From assembly GCA_001970955.1 (NCBI GenBank), contig MPUH01000833.1, forward strand, positions 1 through 32,572: DNA of 32,572 nucleotides, written 5' to 3'. Both the position numbers and the translations under genes were made by a program. Every line of letters begins with the position of its first letter. The first letter of the stretch is position 1. Shown piece after piece: positions 1-11,185 of the stretch. Source of the stretch: Stentor coeruleus. Its lineage: Eukaryota; Ciliophora; Heterotrichea; Heterotrichida; Stentoridae. The notes beneath the pieces are model-generated. The model worked only from the letters and a program-made list of their open reading frames with translations. It was not told the DNA's origin and did not search any database.

Positions 1-651
1 GAGTTTTTATAGGAAAACTAGTGTGAAAAATGCATTTTTTGGCAAAGATAATTTTTTTTTAGGGTTATTATTTGTTTAGAAAAAGTATATTTTTTAGGTT
101 AAGGATATAAGTAAATAATAAAGGATGCATTAGAAAAGTTGAAGTTTATAGTTTTTGTATTTGAGTATTTACAAGAATGAATAAGTGTTTGAGATTTCTG
201 TAATATGCATAACATAAAAGCATATATTATATAAAACTATATAACTCTAATAATAACCCTTTTAAATTATTAAATAATATACATCCCTACACTATCAAAT
301 TTTTATTCAGCAAACTTCATATCCTATACATATCTCTCCTGCACAGCCTTATAGATTAACCCAGTAATCCATCATTCTTCATCCCAACAACAAAATCCTA
401 TCCTTATCTAAAAAAACTCCACAATCTCCTCTACTCATTTCACCATAACTGCTAAAAATATTTCTCAAACTAACACCCAATTAATTTTCTCTTCAAACCA
501 ATTCAAAAAATTCCAACGAAATTTCAAAATTTTTGTAAAAACCCATCTTGCAAAATCATCTCATCCTACCTGAAACCCTATTCAAAAAACCCCTAATTAC
601 CATAATATTTTATCCCATAAGGAGTTATGGTCTTAATAATAAATAACTGCA
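1..651. other. Left-edge intergenic region and 5' flank of the dynein gene
   Basis: No convincing coding region is seen. Bases 1 to about 235 are G-rich and C-poor. From about 240 to 645 the plus strand becomes C-rich and nearly free of G up to the dynein start codon. This switch is the same one found in front of most other plus-strand genes here, so the second half is probably promoter plus 5' UTR. The first half could be the 3' flank of a plus-strand gene or the 5' flank of a minus-strand gene outside the window. Confidence 0.5.
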
Positions 652-2640
652 ATGAGAAGAGGTAAAGCAAAAGCGACAAAGCGTGCAACCATAGCCAGAA
701 CTCGTATGTATGAAGACTCCAAAAATGAGGATCTAAAAATGCAAGATGACGACCTGATGAATGAGGCAATGTCAGGCCTACAAAAACAAGATGATTACCC
801 TCGACCAACAGAAAAAGAATTAGAAGATGAAATCGAGCGAGTTTTAAACGTAAACAACCCTCAAAACCCACAAAATAACACTTATTATTCTCACAAAGAC
901 CGACTTTTCAAAAAAGATGACCAAGTTGACAATATGATCATTCACTTTTCACTAGATGGAAGCATTCTTTTTAAAGAAAGCAATGAAGCTCATGAACAAG
1001 AAGAATATATTGAATTTAAAAGAATAGAAGCTGATCATGCTCTAGCAAATTCTTCTAAAAGTGATGAATTACCAACAAAACTTGACTACAACACTCAATT
1101 AAAAACCTTAAGAAACCAGTTTAATTATGCGGAAAGAACTTCACAGACTATGAGTCATCCAATAAGAGAAGCAGGAATATCAACTGAACCTCCTCCAACT
1201 TGTGGTTTTGCTGGTACAGTTACTCAATGGGAAATTTATGATAATTATATGGCTGATATATTAGCTAAAAGAGCTCAAGAAAAAGAAGAACGTAGGGCTA
1301 AGGATCAGAAAAAACCTAAAAAAAAACCAGGGAAAAAAAATGCTGGTGGATGGGAAGATGTGTTATATTCAAATGAGTTAGCTTATGCATTAAAAATCAT
1401 GGAGAGGATGGTGAATCATAATGACTTGCAGCAATATTATATTACATTTAAAGATGTGGATATGTATAGTGATCAGATAAGAGGGAATGATGGTTCATTG
1501 AATGAACTATGGAATTTCGCTTCAGAAAAAAGTAAGAAAAAAGAAGTCACGGCAATGTCTTGGAACCCGAAATACCATGATTTATTTGCTGTAGGGTATG
1601 GTTCTTATAGTTTTTTAAAACCAATGGCAGGGTTGATATGTTGTTATTCTTTAAAAAACACAAGATATCCTGAGTATTTTTTCACTACACAATCAGGGGT
1701 TATGTGTTTAGATTGGCATCCTCAACACCCAGCTTTATTAGCAGTAGGGCTTTATGATGGAACAGTTTTAGTATTTGATGTTAGAGCTAAACATAAAAAG
1801 TCAATCTATCAAAGCACAGTTAGAACTAATAAACATACAGACCCAGTCTGGCAAGTAAAATGGCAAGATGAAGACCCTTTAAAAAACCTCAGTTTTTTTA
1901 GTATATCCTCTGATGGTCGAGTTACTAATTGGGTGTTAATGAAAAACAAATTAGAACCAGAAGAAGTTATAAAACTAAAACTTGTTACTGGGCAAAAAGA
2001 TGGAGAAGAAGATGAAACTGCTTTAAGTGGACTTGCTGGAGGTACTTGTTTTGATTTTAACCCTTTTCATCCACATTTGTTTTTAGTTGGTACTGAAGAA
2101 GGAAAAATACATAAATGCAATAAATCTTATAGTGGACAATATTTAGAAACTTATGTTGGGCATTTTTTAGCTGTTTATACTGTTAGGTGGAATAAATATA
2201 ATCCAAAAATATTTATTAGTTGTAGTGCTGATTGGACTGTTAAATTATGGGATCATACTACAAAGACCCCATTAAATACATTTGATTTGTCGGTTTCTGT
2301 TGGAGATGTTGCTTGGGCACCTTATTCTTCGACGATATTTTCAGCTGTAACTGCTGATTCGAAATGTTATATTTATGATATTTCAACAGAGAAATCAGCT
2401 CAGATTTGTGATAAGAAAATACCTCATGGTAAATTGAATCATATTTGTTTTAACCCTTCGTTACCTATTGTGATTATTGGTACAGATAAAGGATCTGTCA
2501 GGTCGTATAAATTATCACCTAATTTGAGGAAGACGGAGAAACTTACGGAAGATGAGATTGCTGCGGGAGAGACGGTGTTTAAGAAAGAGGTTAAGAAACT
2601 GGAGAATATTATCAATTCTATAGATAGGACAGTTTATTAA
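652..2640 (+). CDS. DNAI1: Axonemal outer-arm dynein intermediate chain, DNAI1/IC1 type
   Basis: The 662-aa protein is an intermediate chain of the outer dynein arm of cilia, where it helps hold the motor on the axonemal doublet and binds the second intermediate chain and light chains. Its N-terminal third is charged and basic (lysine-rich around residues 205-228). The DNAI1 hallmark TQWEIYD lies at about 191-197. The seven-bladed WD40 region starts around WNPKYHDLFAVGYGSY (304-319) and continues through DPVWQVKW (about 397), FLVGTEEGKI, DWTVKLWDH (about 528) and GDVAWAPYSST to a KLSPNLRK tail. These match my knowledge of animal and Chlamydomonas IC1/DNAI1 closely, and the length is normal. 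The start is the first ATG after a G-poor leader; no intron is needed. It ends in TAA and converges on the coiled-coil gene. The assignment is very secure at family level and strong for DNAI1 rather than DNAI2. Confidence 0.95.
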   Translation: MRRGKAKATKRATIARTRMYEDSKNEDLKMQDDDLMNEAMSGLQKQDDYPRPTEKELEDEIERVLNVNNPQNPQNNTYYSHKDRLFKKDDQVDNMIIHFSLDGSILFKESNEAHEQEEYIEFKRIEADHALANSSKSDELPTKLDYNTQLKTLRNQFNYAERTSQTMSHPIREAGISTEPPPTCGFAGTVTQWEIYDNYMADILAKRAQEKEERRAKDQKKPKKKPGKKNAGGWEDVLYSNELAYALKIMERMVNHNDLQQYYITFKDVDMYSDQIRGNDGSLNELWNFASEKSKKKEVTAMSWNPKYHDLFAVGYGSYSFLKPMAGLICCYSLKNTRYPEYFFTTQSGVMCLDWHPQHPALLAVGLYDGTVLVFDVRAKHKKSIYQSTVRTNKHTDPVWQVKWQDEDPLKNLSFFSISSDGRVTNWVLMKNKLEPEEVIKLKLVTGQKDGEEDETALSGLAGGTCFDFNPFHPHLFLVGTEEGKIHKCNKSYSGQYLETYVGHFLAVYTVRWNKYNPKIFISCSADWTVKLWDHTTKTPLNTFDLSVSVGDVAWAPYSSTIFSAVTADSKCYIYDISTEKSAQICDKKIPHGKLNHICFNPSLPIVIIGTDKGSVRSYKLSPNLRKTEKLTEDEIAAGETVFKKEVKKLENIINSIDRTVY

Positions 2641-2871
2641 GTAGGAGGATTTTTTATGATAGGGTTTGTGTAGATTTTTTAGATTTTGGTAGTTGTGTTG
2701 AAGTGATTGGGTATTAAGGTGTTTTTAGATAAAATAAAATTTAGAGGAAAATGTTGACGATTTATTATGGGAAATGTGTTAGAAATTTTATGTGAAAATT
2801 TAGATGATTTGTAATAAACCTACTGCTTAATATCAAACAAATATATACCTACTAATCTAATTATTATAAAA
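2641..2871. other. Convergent intergenic region with composition switch
   Basis: This 231-bp spacer separates two converging stop codons. It is G-rich and C-poor up to about 2812, then C-rich and G-poor. The switch marks the probable meeting point of the two 3' flanks. No coding region or hairpin terminator is evident. Confidence 0.5.
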
Positions 2872-4680
2872 TCACTTTAAACTCTGAATTATATGCTCTA
2901 GAATATCACAGCACTCTAGGGACATATTATTGCTAATTATTTCTCCCATTACCGCGTTTAACTCTGACCTAATCTCTTCATTTCTTATAGCGAACTCCGC
3001 ATCTTTTTCTTTTATTTTTGACTTGCAAAAGCTTTTAATTTTCAAAAAATCCTCATCTTTCCTACTAATCTCAGTTCTAAAAAACTTCGAGTCTTTAACC
3101 ATTTTATCATTCAAAGCTTCATATTCCTTTTTAATCTTATCAATATCTACCTGTAGTCCTTTTTTATCTTCAATTTCTTGTTGAAATTTCTGTCTTAACA
3201 CAGATAATTCTTCTAAATTCTGCCTGGTCTGCTGTATATCTAACTGCTTCATAGTAACTTCTAAGCCATTTATACTAGTTTCAAGTATTTTCTTATCATT
3301 AACCGCTTGGGTAAATGATTTATTCACATAATCCAAATCTTGTTCAAGGCGTTCTATGCATTGAATCTTATCATCCAACTCCTTTTTAATCTTAACTACT
3401 TCTTCCCCAAACTCATCTTTTTCTCTTCTTAAGTTTTCTATCAAACTACACAATTCCTTCTGTTTATCTAAAAGTTCATCCTTTTCCCTTCTTAAATTTT
3501 CTATCAAATCATACAATTCTTTCTGTTTGTCTAAAAATTCATCCTTTTCTTTTTTTAAGTTTTCTATCATGCCAAATAATTCCTTTTGTTTATCTAAAAA
3601 CTCATCCTTTTCTCTTCTTAAATTTTCTATCAAACTATATAATTCCTTCTGTTTATCTAATAACTCATCCTTTTCTCTTTTTAAGTTTTCCACCAAACCA
3701 TACAATTCCTTTTGTTTATCTAAAAACTCATTCTCACTCTTATTATGAACCCTCTCAAGTTCTGTGTAATTTTTCATTAAATTCTCAAACTGTTCATTTT
3801 TTTCATCAATCTTCTTACTCAAACTTTCCTGTATTATTTCAAGTTTTTCATGTAAAAAATGTTTTTTTTCCTCCGATTGCTCTTTATTTTTTATCTGTTT
3901 TTCAAGTTCGCTTATCTTTTCTTTCAGCTCGAAATTCTCTTTTTTTATATTCTCATTTTCAATATTATGATTTTTTATAGTCTTTTGTATTTCTTCGATT
4001 GAGTTGTTAATTTCTATTTTAAATTTTTCCTCTTTTAATTTATATTTTTTTTCAAGCTCTTGTTTTAGAATTTTTACAAAACTTTTTGTATGGTGCTCTT
4101 GAATATCACTTGCCCTTGATAGTTGGTCTTTAAGGATATGATTTTCTTCATCTAAAGGGCCGAAGTTTTTGAGTTTCTCATTAAGAATTTGTGTTTCCAA
4201 GCATATTCTATCAATTTCTTTATATAGTCTATCACATTCTTGTTGTAAATCTTTGATTTGGTTTGATTCTATTTCAAGTTGGTTTTTGTATTGAAGAAGT
4301 TCGTTTTCTAAGGCAGATATTTTGTCATTGTTGATATTTTTTTCATATATAAAAGATAGTTCTTTTTTGAGTTCCCCGTTTTCTCTTTGTAAAAGCCCTA
4401 GGTCAACGATTAGTTTGTTATAGTTGCTTAGTTTTTGGACTAGGAAACTATTATCGTATTTGAGTTTTTCATTTTCTTTGTTGTATTTGATAATAAGGTC
4501 TTCAAGCTCTTCTATATGGGATTCATTTTGTTTTAGCTTGAACTCAGTTTCTTTTTTATATGATTTATAACAGTTGATTTCACTATGCAACTCCTAGATT
4601 TTTATTACTTCAATAGTCCGCTTGCAACGAGCTAGGAAGTCTGTGTTATAGAAAAACTTTTCTGTATTAGAGTCTGCCAT
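2872..4680 (-). CDS. Long coiled-coil protein with exact 21-residue repeats
   Basis: The gene has two exons, 4609-4680 and 2872-4593, around a 15-nt intron, giving 597 aa. The first exon supplies the only good ATG (MADSNTEKFF...); the downstream open frame alone has no ATG start. Almost the whole protein is heptad-rich, Glu/Lys/Leu/Asn-rich coiled coil without membrane segments. Bases 3409-3723 encode five consecutive 21-residue units (LDKQKELYxLxENLxREKDEx), exactly three heptads each, so the repeat keeps the coiled-coil register. The C-terminus (about 540-597) is less repetitive. It ends in TGA. A cytoskeletal, basal-body or cortical scaffold role is plausible for such a protein in a ciliate, but this is inference; no named family can be assigned. 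It could equally be a golgin- or CCDC-like tether. Confidence 0.85.
3409..3723 (-). repeat. 63-bp coding minisatellite, five units
   Basis: Five in-frame 63-bp units encode the 21-residue coiled-coil repeat. Units differ by scattered substitutions, mostly Leu/Phe/Ile and Arg/Lys exchanges, so they are an old but still homogenising tandem array rather than an assembly duplicate. Confidence 0.9.
4594..4608 (-). other. 15-nt spliceosomal intron of the coiled-coil gene
   Basis: Read on the minus strand it is GTAATAAAAATCTAG. It lies between codons 24 and 25 (phase 0) and joins a 72-nt first exon with an ATG to the long open frame. The A at position 10 is shared with all other introns here. Confidence 0.85.
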
Positions 4681-4763
4681 TTTATTTATCATAAAGTATT
4701 TTACTATAAATCAATTCTAGTTTTATTGGTTTTTACATAATTTGCTATTTTATCTAATAAAGC

Positions 4764-7700
4764 TTAATTATCTAAGTTAGTTGAGTTTCCTTTTCCATTA
4801 GCTATCTTTTTATTCCTAATACTTTCAATCAAAGTTTCAAAAGAAGTAATCTGACTTATCATCTCCTGAACTATTTTCGAAGTATTTTTCATATGCACTG
4901 TATCAACAGGTCCTCCTGGCTGGCTAAGTTTTTTAGGTAAAATAACCCCATCAACTTCTACACCCCCAATAAGATTTCTAAAATTATCAATACCTTTTTG
5001 GAAATAAGGAAGTCTAATATTACTAAACCTCCCTACATCATAATCACTTATTTCATTAACAATCCTTTCAATATCCCTTATTTCAATAGTTCTTTGTTTG
5101 ACATTTTTGCAAAAGAAAAGGAAAAAGTCAAGTGCGATATCTTTTTCTAAATCATTTACTTCTTTTTTACTCATAATAGACTTAACATAAGCCCAAGCAG
5201 TGACTAGTTTTTCAACAGTTATGACATTATCCTTTATTATTGGAAAACATTCTTTTAAAGCTTTAATGTTATCTTCTGAAGCAAATGGATGACAAATTTC
5301 ATCTGTATTATAGTCAATAAGCAAAACTTTCCAGAATGTGATCACATCATAAACAATATAATAAGCTGCAATAAAAAGTCCACAAAATGTCCAAAGAGCC
5401 AATCTTGAAAAACTATACTTCCTAGTAACAATATTCTCTTCATTTTCTATAGACACAATAGCAGTTGATCCTACTTTCGGGTATTTAGACAAGCCTTTTA
5501 TATACACAAAAGGTATCATTATAATATCAGCAGCAACAAGGACTAAAAATTCGCAAAACCCAAAAATGCACAAGTAAAAAAACTTAGAAAGTTTCTGATT
5601 CCAATACTCAGCTCTTTTAGAAAAGTGTAAAAATGGATAACAAAGAAACCCAAATATTGAAAAAGGTGCTGAAAATAGTATTAGTAAACCATATTTGTCA
5701 TCCCATTTCCATTTTTGATATGTTAAAACTACTGTTGACCTATAAGTACTTTCAACTTGTTCACTAATCTGTTGGTATATTGTTGTGAATAAAGCGACAA
5801 AAAGATTTAACAAAATAATATTTGTGATAATCAGATAAAAACCTAGTAACAAAGAACCAAAAACCCTTTTATCACTTTCTATAAAACTGTCAAAGTTCAT
5901 CCCACCAAGAGATGCTGAGTATAAAGTCCTTATTGAAATCCAAAAAGAGTCATAATCTCCAATAGAAGGCTTACTGAAAAGTGCAGTAAAAACAGCAGCG
6001 AACCATATGGAGAAACATGCGAAAAGGAAGTAAAAAGTGACCATTTTTTTCATAATATTGTAAATCATATACAAAAACGGGCCTAATCTTTTTGTAGTAA
6101 TAAGAATAAGTAAAAAACGAGTCCACACAAGTAGGTCTTCCATAGAATGAATCAGCCCCACAAAAATCTCAGGACTTGTATTAGGATATTTTTTCCCAGT
6201 ACCCATATTATCTTGTAATCCTGCTAATATCAACAACATCATACCAAAAATACCAATATCAACAAGCCTTGGAGCATCAAATTTAAATGGTCTTCGAGAT
6301 TCAAGACAAAACAAATACTGAGAAGCTAAATCACACATAAGCCCTGTTATAAGGATTTCTGATATACGAAGTAATGAAGTTGTTGATTGGGTTTTAGTAA
6401 GATCAACCAAATGAGTTATACCTTCAATAATCAAAGCATTATAAACCACAAGTAAAAAAAGAATCGATAAACTACTGACAAAATATCTAAGACTACAACA
6501 ATGTGTCCAAACGCTAAATGAGAACTGGAAAGGACTTGTTGTTGCAACCGGCATTAAAAACTCATCTGTAAATATAGAATTATAAAGCCGACTACATTCA
6601 AAAAGCGATTGTGATTCAGGACCTTTCCACAATTTAGATATAATTGCCCCAACACTTATATCTTCTAATAATTTAAACATATTGTTTTCTGCTATAATAA
6701 CAATAGCCGCTCGACCTCTGGAATCACAGTCCATAAGAATATATCTAAGAACATCATTATCTTTATATGATTCTTCAAGATGAAAAGCTTGTTCAACATA
6801 TGAATCAGCACATTCAAGACATCTATGTTTGTTTTGTATAGAGTTCAAAGATATATTATTAAGAAACTCTACTACAAGTACACAAAATAATATTGGAGAT
6901 GTGCAAAGTAAGATTTCTGATGACTCATTGACTAAAGTATCTAAAACTTCACATAATCTTACAGTCAAATCTCCATTCCAATCTCGATAACTTATATAAC
7001 TGAGCATGTCTATTGCATATAAAGAATAAGTTCCTGTTTCAAGTAATTCAGTAAGTTTAGCTTGGACTTCAGGTTTAATAAGTGCACTTCGGGGTTCTTT
7101 TGATTTCATCATAAAAATACATGCTTTATAAAAACCTTNTGATTTCATCATAAAAATACATGCTTTATAAAAACCTTTTTCAAAAACTTCTAAGAACTCT
7201 CCTGCTGTTATGTCAATTCTAGTTTTACTCAAATGTTTTAGCATAAGCTCTTCATGTCCATTAATTGCTAGTATTCTAATAATCCCCCCTTCATTANTTT
7301 TCAAAAACTTCTAAGAACTCTCCTGCTGTTATGTCAATTCTAGTTTTACTCAAATGTTTTAACATAAGCTCTTCATGTCCATTAATTGCTAGTATTCTAA
7401 TAATCCCCCCTTCATTACAAGCATCAGGCCAGTCTAAGACTTTCTCAGCTTCATCTGGTTTGCCATTTACTAAAAAGTTCTGGAGTATCGAAGAAATCCT
7501 AAGTAATTTATTGATTTTTTTCCTTTCAGCCCTTTCTACCAAATCCATATTAAGTTTTTCCCATATGATACAACGACTAGCTCGGTCAATATCATTTTTC
7601 ACATCAGGTAATATAATATTCCCAGTCCATATAATCTTAAGAGCTTCTGTACATACATTATTTACAGCTTTTTTCACACATTCAGCATCGACAGCTAATG

Positions 7701-8370
7701 GAGTTTGGACTATAAGTGTACAAGCAATATAATCTTGATGGTTATCCAAAGCACATTTTAAGACTTTATTAACTATATCAGGACTAGTTAAAAACACTTC
7801 AATTGATTCAGTGAGTTCTATAATAAATCCCATAAATAAATCAATTGCCTGATCTTCTTTTCTCAATACAATCTTTGCTGGTTCTGTAAAATTTTTCTTA
7901 AGTAGAAGCCAAAACATTAATGGGACTATATTAGTTGGGTATAAGCCTTCATTTACTATATAATTTATCATTCGAAACTCGGATTGATTTATTGCTTGGA
8001 TTATTATTGAACCTGGTATTGGGAAACCTGCATGGACTAAATCTTGGACTAAAGCTTGTTCATCGTTTTGGATTGCTTGATAAATTAACTCTCCTGTACT
8101 TGAGTACTCGGGATAGTCTGATATGAAACTCTTTTCTAATACTAGTTTACGTAATTCTTCGATCTCTCCTTGAGAAAACAGATAAGCGATATGCTTGTCG
8201 AATAAGTCTGGGGTTTTTTTTTTTAGTTCTTTGGCTCCTTCGGGTTTTAAGACTTCTTCAGGAATTAGGATGTCTGGGTCAAAGTTGTCAGCTACTCCGT
8301 CATTAACTTCTTCATGAGGAGTACTGTTTTGGGCTTTTTCTTCTTCATCTTCTATGAGATCTTCGAACAT
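4764..8370 (-). CDS. TRP-family ion channel with ankyrin-like N-terminus, split by two assembly joins
   Basis: This is one gene that appears as two frames because of single N bases at 7297 and 7139, each flanked by a direct repeat (120 bp and 38 bp). Removing one copy plus the N at each join gives an uninterrupted 1148-aa frame, so I treat the break as an artefact. Residues about 1-540 are helical and ankyrin-like and acidic at the start. From about 577 on there are hydrophobic segments. The pore-loop-like stretch (SASLGGMNFDSF) lies near 770 and is followed by S6 (IILLNLFVALFTTIYQQ, near 794), which is typical of TRP/PF00520 channels. Unusually, at least three more hydrophobic segments follow S6, before a hydrophilic C-terminus. 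The protein is probably a cation channel of the plasma membrane or an internal membrane, possibly for mechanical or chemical sensing. Ion choice and gating cannot be read from the sequence. Confidence 0.8.
7101..7177. repeat. Direct duplicate around N at 7139 (assembly join)
   Basis: A 38-bp stretch (7101-7138) is repeated at 7140-7177 with a single N between. Collapsing it keeps the channel reading frame. It looks like an unmerged contig overlap. Confidence 0.85.
7177..7417. repeat. Direct duplicate around N at 7297 (assembly join)
   Basis: A 120-bp stretch (7177-7296) recurs at 7298-7417 with one base difference and a single N between. The duplicate is what splits the TRP-like gene; collapsing it restores the frame. 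The base difference may be allelic or a sequencing error. Confidence 0.85.
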
Positions 8371-8847
8371 ATTTATTGTTAGATTAGGAATTTTATTGAA
8401 GCTTTAAGAGAAAGGATGTAGGAGATATTCTGATGAAGCGGTAAAGAGAATAGGTTTGGGGTGGGGTGGAGTAAAATTTTGGGTCTGTTGGATGATAAGG
8501 AGGAAAATAGTTTATGAGTTTAGTGAGCTGGAATATAACGTTGAAATGAAAATATGTATGTTTTTAAAATAAATTTGACTTATTTTTATTATATAGTAAT
8601 TTTTGATTAGGTTCATATAAATATAATTTTTGGTTTTATAGTTGCTACTATAATTAAAACCTTGATAGCTTGCAGAGTCTTTATTTATACTTTACTTTAA
8701 AAATATATATCAATTTAGATTTACTTTTATTAAACCCATTAACTAATCTGCTTTTTCCACCTTATATCAATACTTCATCCCTTCTAACCTCCATAATTCT
8801 ATATCCCACAACTTCTTTCTCAATTAAAACTTACATTCTCATAGATT
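8371..8847. other. Intergenic, 5' flank of channel gene and 3' flank of EF-hand gene
   Basis: Bases 8371-8560 are G-rich and C-poor, as expected for the upstream side of a minus-strand gene. From about 8640 to 8847 the plus strand is C-rich, the 3' side of the EF-hand gene. A short open frame at 8670-8855 is AT-rich, unskewed in codon use and not supported. Confidence 0.45.
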
Positions 8848-9603
8848 TTAATTAGTAAAATAAAGACTGATTTTCTGATAGAAATCAGTCATCCATAAAC
8901 TTTTCTGAAACTCTTCTTTTGTCAAGTATTTTTCTTCTTCCCTAGAATTCTCTCTAAATATATGATCAATAGCTTCATCAATTTCCTCAGGATTCATATT
9001 CCCAGCAAGTAAAGATTTAAGACTAACTTGAAAGTCCACTTTATTAAGCAGCCCATCTTCATCAATATCGAAAATTTTAAATAAAACTAAATATCAAATA
9101 CAATTGAATTTAACATCATTAGTCGCTCTAGGACTAAAAACCCCAAGATATTGACAAAATTGACTAAAGTCTATATAAGGTATCATATCAATTTCAGTAG
9201 TATCTTCAAACTCTGGGGCAATTTTTGAACTAGCATTTTGTGGGGCGAGAGTGATTTTTTCAAATGAATCCTCATCTTTGTTTGATATGAAATTTGTAAT
9301 GTTTTTTATATAATCTTCTGAACGCATAGGTAAAGAGATTTTCAAACGTCCACGGAATGGGTTGTAGCGTAATTCACCCATTGATAAGAATTCTTGATTA
9401 GAGATTTTACCTCTTTTTTCTATATCAAGTTCGATAAAGCGCTTGTAAATGCCTATGAGTTCTGATGCTAGATCTAAATAGAAGATACAACCTGTTTTCA
9501 TCATGATATCGTAGATTGTTTCACTTGAAATGGTATCGTTGGAAAGGGTTATAAGCTGAAGGATATAGTCTTCTTCTGTATTAGAACGTAAAATGTTACC
9601 CAT
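8848..9603 (-). CDS. Calcineurin B / CHP-like EF-hand protein
   Basis: Two exons, 9102-9603 and 8848-9086, join across a 15-nt intron to give 246 aa. The N-terminus MGN could be myristoylated, as in calcineurin B and CHP proteins, although Ser is one place later than in the usual signal. The first EF-hand region (LDIEKRGKISNQEFLSMGEL, then NPFRGRL) has the spacing of calcineurin B/CHP, but its Ca loop is degenerate (Arg at loop position 5). Splicing creates a second EF-hand loop, DIDEDGLLNKVD, with Asp at 1, 3 and 5, Gly at 6 and Asp instead of Glu at 12, so it may bind Ca weakly or prefer Mg. An insertion of about 50 residues separates the two halves. Likely role: Ca-dependent regulatory subunit or adaptor of a phosphatase or ion exchanger. 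CHP versus calcineurin B is undecided. Confidence 0.85.
9087..9101 (-). other. 15-nt intron of the EF-hand gene
   Basis: On the minus strand it reads GTATTTGATATTTAG, A at position 10. It interrupts codon 168 after its first base. Its removal is required to build the intact EF-hand loop, which is strong support. Confidence 0.92.
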
Positions 9604-10156
9604 TTTTATGAGATTTTGGTAGGTTGGAGTTTAGGAATTTGTTAGTTTCAGTTAGTATGTGTGTAGATAAGAAGATAAATTATGCGAATAAAGAAATTGA
9701 ATAAAAAGTTGGAAAAATTTTGGCTTTTTGAAGACGGTTTTAAATCCAAACAAATTTTTACTTTTGGATATAAAGAAATATTGATTTTAAAAGATAGAGA
9801 ATATATAATGGATATTTTTTAATGTCTGTAATAAAAGGAAAATATCAAGTAGAAATAATTTTGTGAGGATGATTTAGCAGAAAGAATGATTAATGATAAA
9901 GTTGTGGAATATCATTTTTTATTACAATTGATTCTGCTAGGTTTTATATATTACGAATAGATTCTAATTTTTCCAAACTCAATAAAAAAAAACTAATCTA
10001 ATCTTCTCCAACAATCTTATCTGATCTATAACCTCCGATATCTCCCTATCTTAATCAGATATTATTTTATTAAGACATTGATTTGTCATATCTAAAATCA
10101 ATAAAAAAAAATCATAATATATTCTACTATAAAAAATTATAACTTTTAAATATAAT
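9604..10156. other. Divergent intergenic promoter region
   Basis: This is the shared 5' region of a minus-strand and a plus-strand gene. Left of about 9960 the plus strand is G-rich and C-poor; right of it, C-rich and G-poor. No gene is seen. The switch point is a candidate border between two promoters or the middle of a nucleosome-free region. Confidence 0.5.
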
Positions 10157-11185
10157 ATGGATAACATAGTAGTTGATGAAGCAGATTATTTATCAATAAA
10201 CTATTCACCCCTAAGAGTCAGTGGGAAAAAATGGAGGAGCACACAAAAGAATGAGTCTTGTTCTGAGAAAGTAAGATTTGTCAAAGATCCAACAGGTACT
10301 ATGGCATTTATCAGTAGGAATGGTCTAAGCGTTGATTGCTATAGGGTTAATAAACTCTACAAACGAGCCTTGATCAGACGTAATTATGGGGTATTCAAAA
10401 GTGCTCAAAAACTATGGGAGTTAGTCAATCCTTTCAAACTCGCTGGAATATCTGAAAAAGTTTACTCAAGTCTCTATACAGCCATATACAAACTTTTACT
10501 CAAAGATAATTTTGATATAACTGTAGTAGAAAGGTATATAAATCAAGATAAAAAAATTGACTTCTGGGATAAATCTTGGGCTGGTTTTAGTGATTTTTAC
10601 GATGGGCTTTTTGAGCTTATAGACTCTAATACACATAGTCAATCTACTATTGAATATGCACAACTTATAAAAACAATGGTTTTATCATTACAAGACATGA
10701 AATGGAGTTTAAATTTAAATCTTTATAGTAAACTTCATATACAAAATGATGTTAAACCTTGTTACCATCATTGGATGATTATGTATATAAAATGCCAAGA
10801 GAAATCGTTTAAAAAAATTGATGAAGTCCCAAATCTTATAAAATTGCCTAATGAAATACAAGTTTCTGAAAGGCTACTTGTTAAAAAACCTGCTAAACCT
10901 GTGGATAGGGAAAATTTTAATCTTAGGAAACTTGAACAGATGATGAATGTGCAGTTGTTGAAAGAATTTAAACATGGGCTTAGATGCACAACGCAAAGCC
11001 ATGCACGATTGAAAACTTTTGAAAAGAAACCGAATACATTTTATTCAAATTATCTTGATAAAATAAGCCCGCTTTCTTCTATGATTAAGCAAACTAGGAC
11101 AAGGCCGAATGTCTTGGAGAAGGTTATTGATGGAAGGAAAACTTTGAATTTCAAGTCTTTGACGCAAAAAGACTTGTTTTTATAG
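10157..11185 (+). CDS. Unknown 342-aa protein
   Basis: This is an intact frame with ATG start and TAG stop, preceded by a C-rich leader and followed by AT-rich DNA. The protein is soluble, with no signal peptide or membrane segment. Residues about 60-215 look helical and folded, with aromatic-rich stretches (FWDKSWAGFSDFYDGLFELID). The C-terminal 120 residues are basic (KKPAKPVDRENFNLRKLEQMM...KKPNTFYSNYL), which could suit binding to microtubules or nucleic acid, but that is a guess. I recognise no family. The codon pattern and the composition switch at its borders support a real gene, possibly ciliate-specific. Confidence 0.8.
   Translation: MDNIVVDEADYLSINYSPLRVSGKKWRSTQKNESCSEKVRFVKDPTGTMAFISRNGLSVDCYRVNKLYKRALIRRNYGVFKSAQKLWELVNPFKLAGISEKVYSSLYTAIYKLLLKDNFDITVVERYINQDKKIDFWDKSWAGFSDFYDGLFELIDSNTHSQSTIEYAQLIKTMVLSLQDMKWSLNLNLYSKLHIQNDVKPCYHHWMIMYIKCQEKSFKKIDEVPNLIKLPNEIQVSERLLVKKPAKPVDRENFNLRKLEQMMNVQLLKEFKHGLRCTTQSHARLKTFEKKPNTFYSNYLDKISPLSSMIKQTRTRPNVLEKVIDGRKTLNFKSLTQKDLFL

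Noticed and set aside
593..871. Minus-strand open frame over the dynein start
   Set aside because: It overlaps the secure dynein intermediate chain and has no recognisable content.
8670..8855. Short plus-strand open frame between channel and EF-hand genes
   Set aside because: AT-rich low-complexity translation, no leader pattern, likely the C-rich 3' flank of the EF-hand gene.
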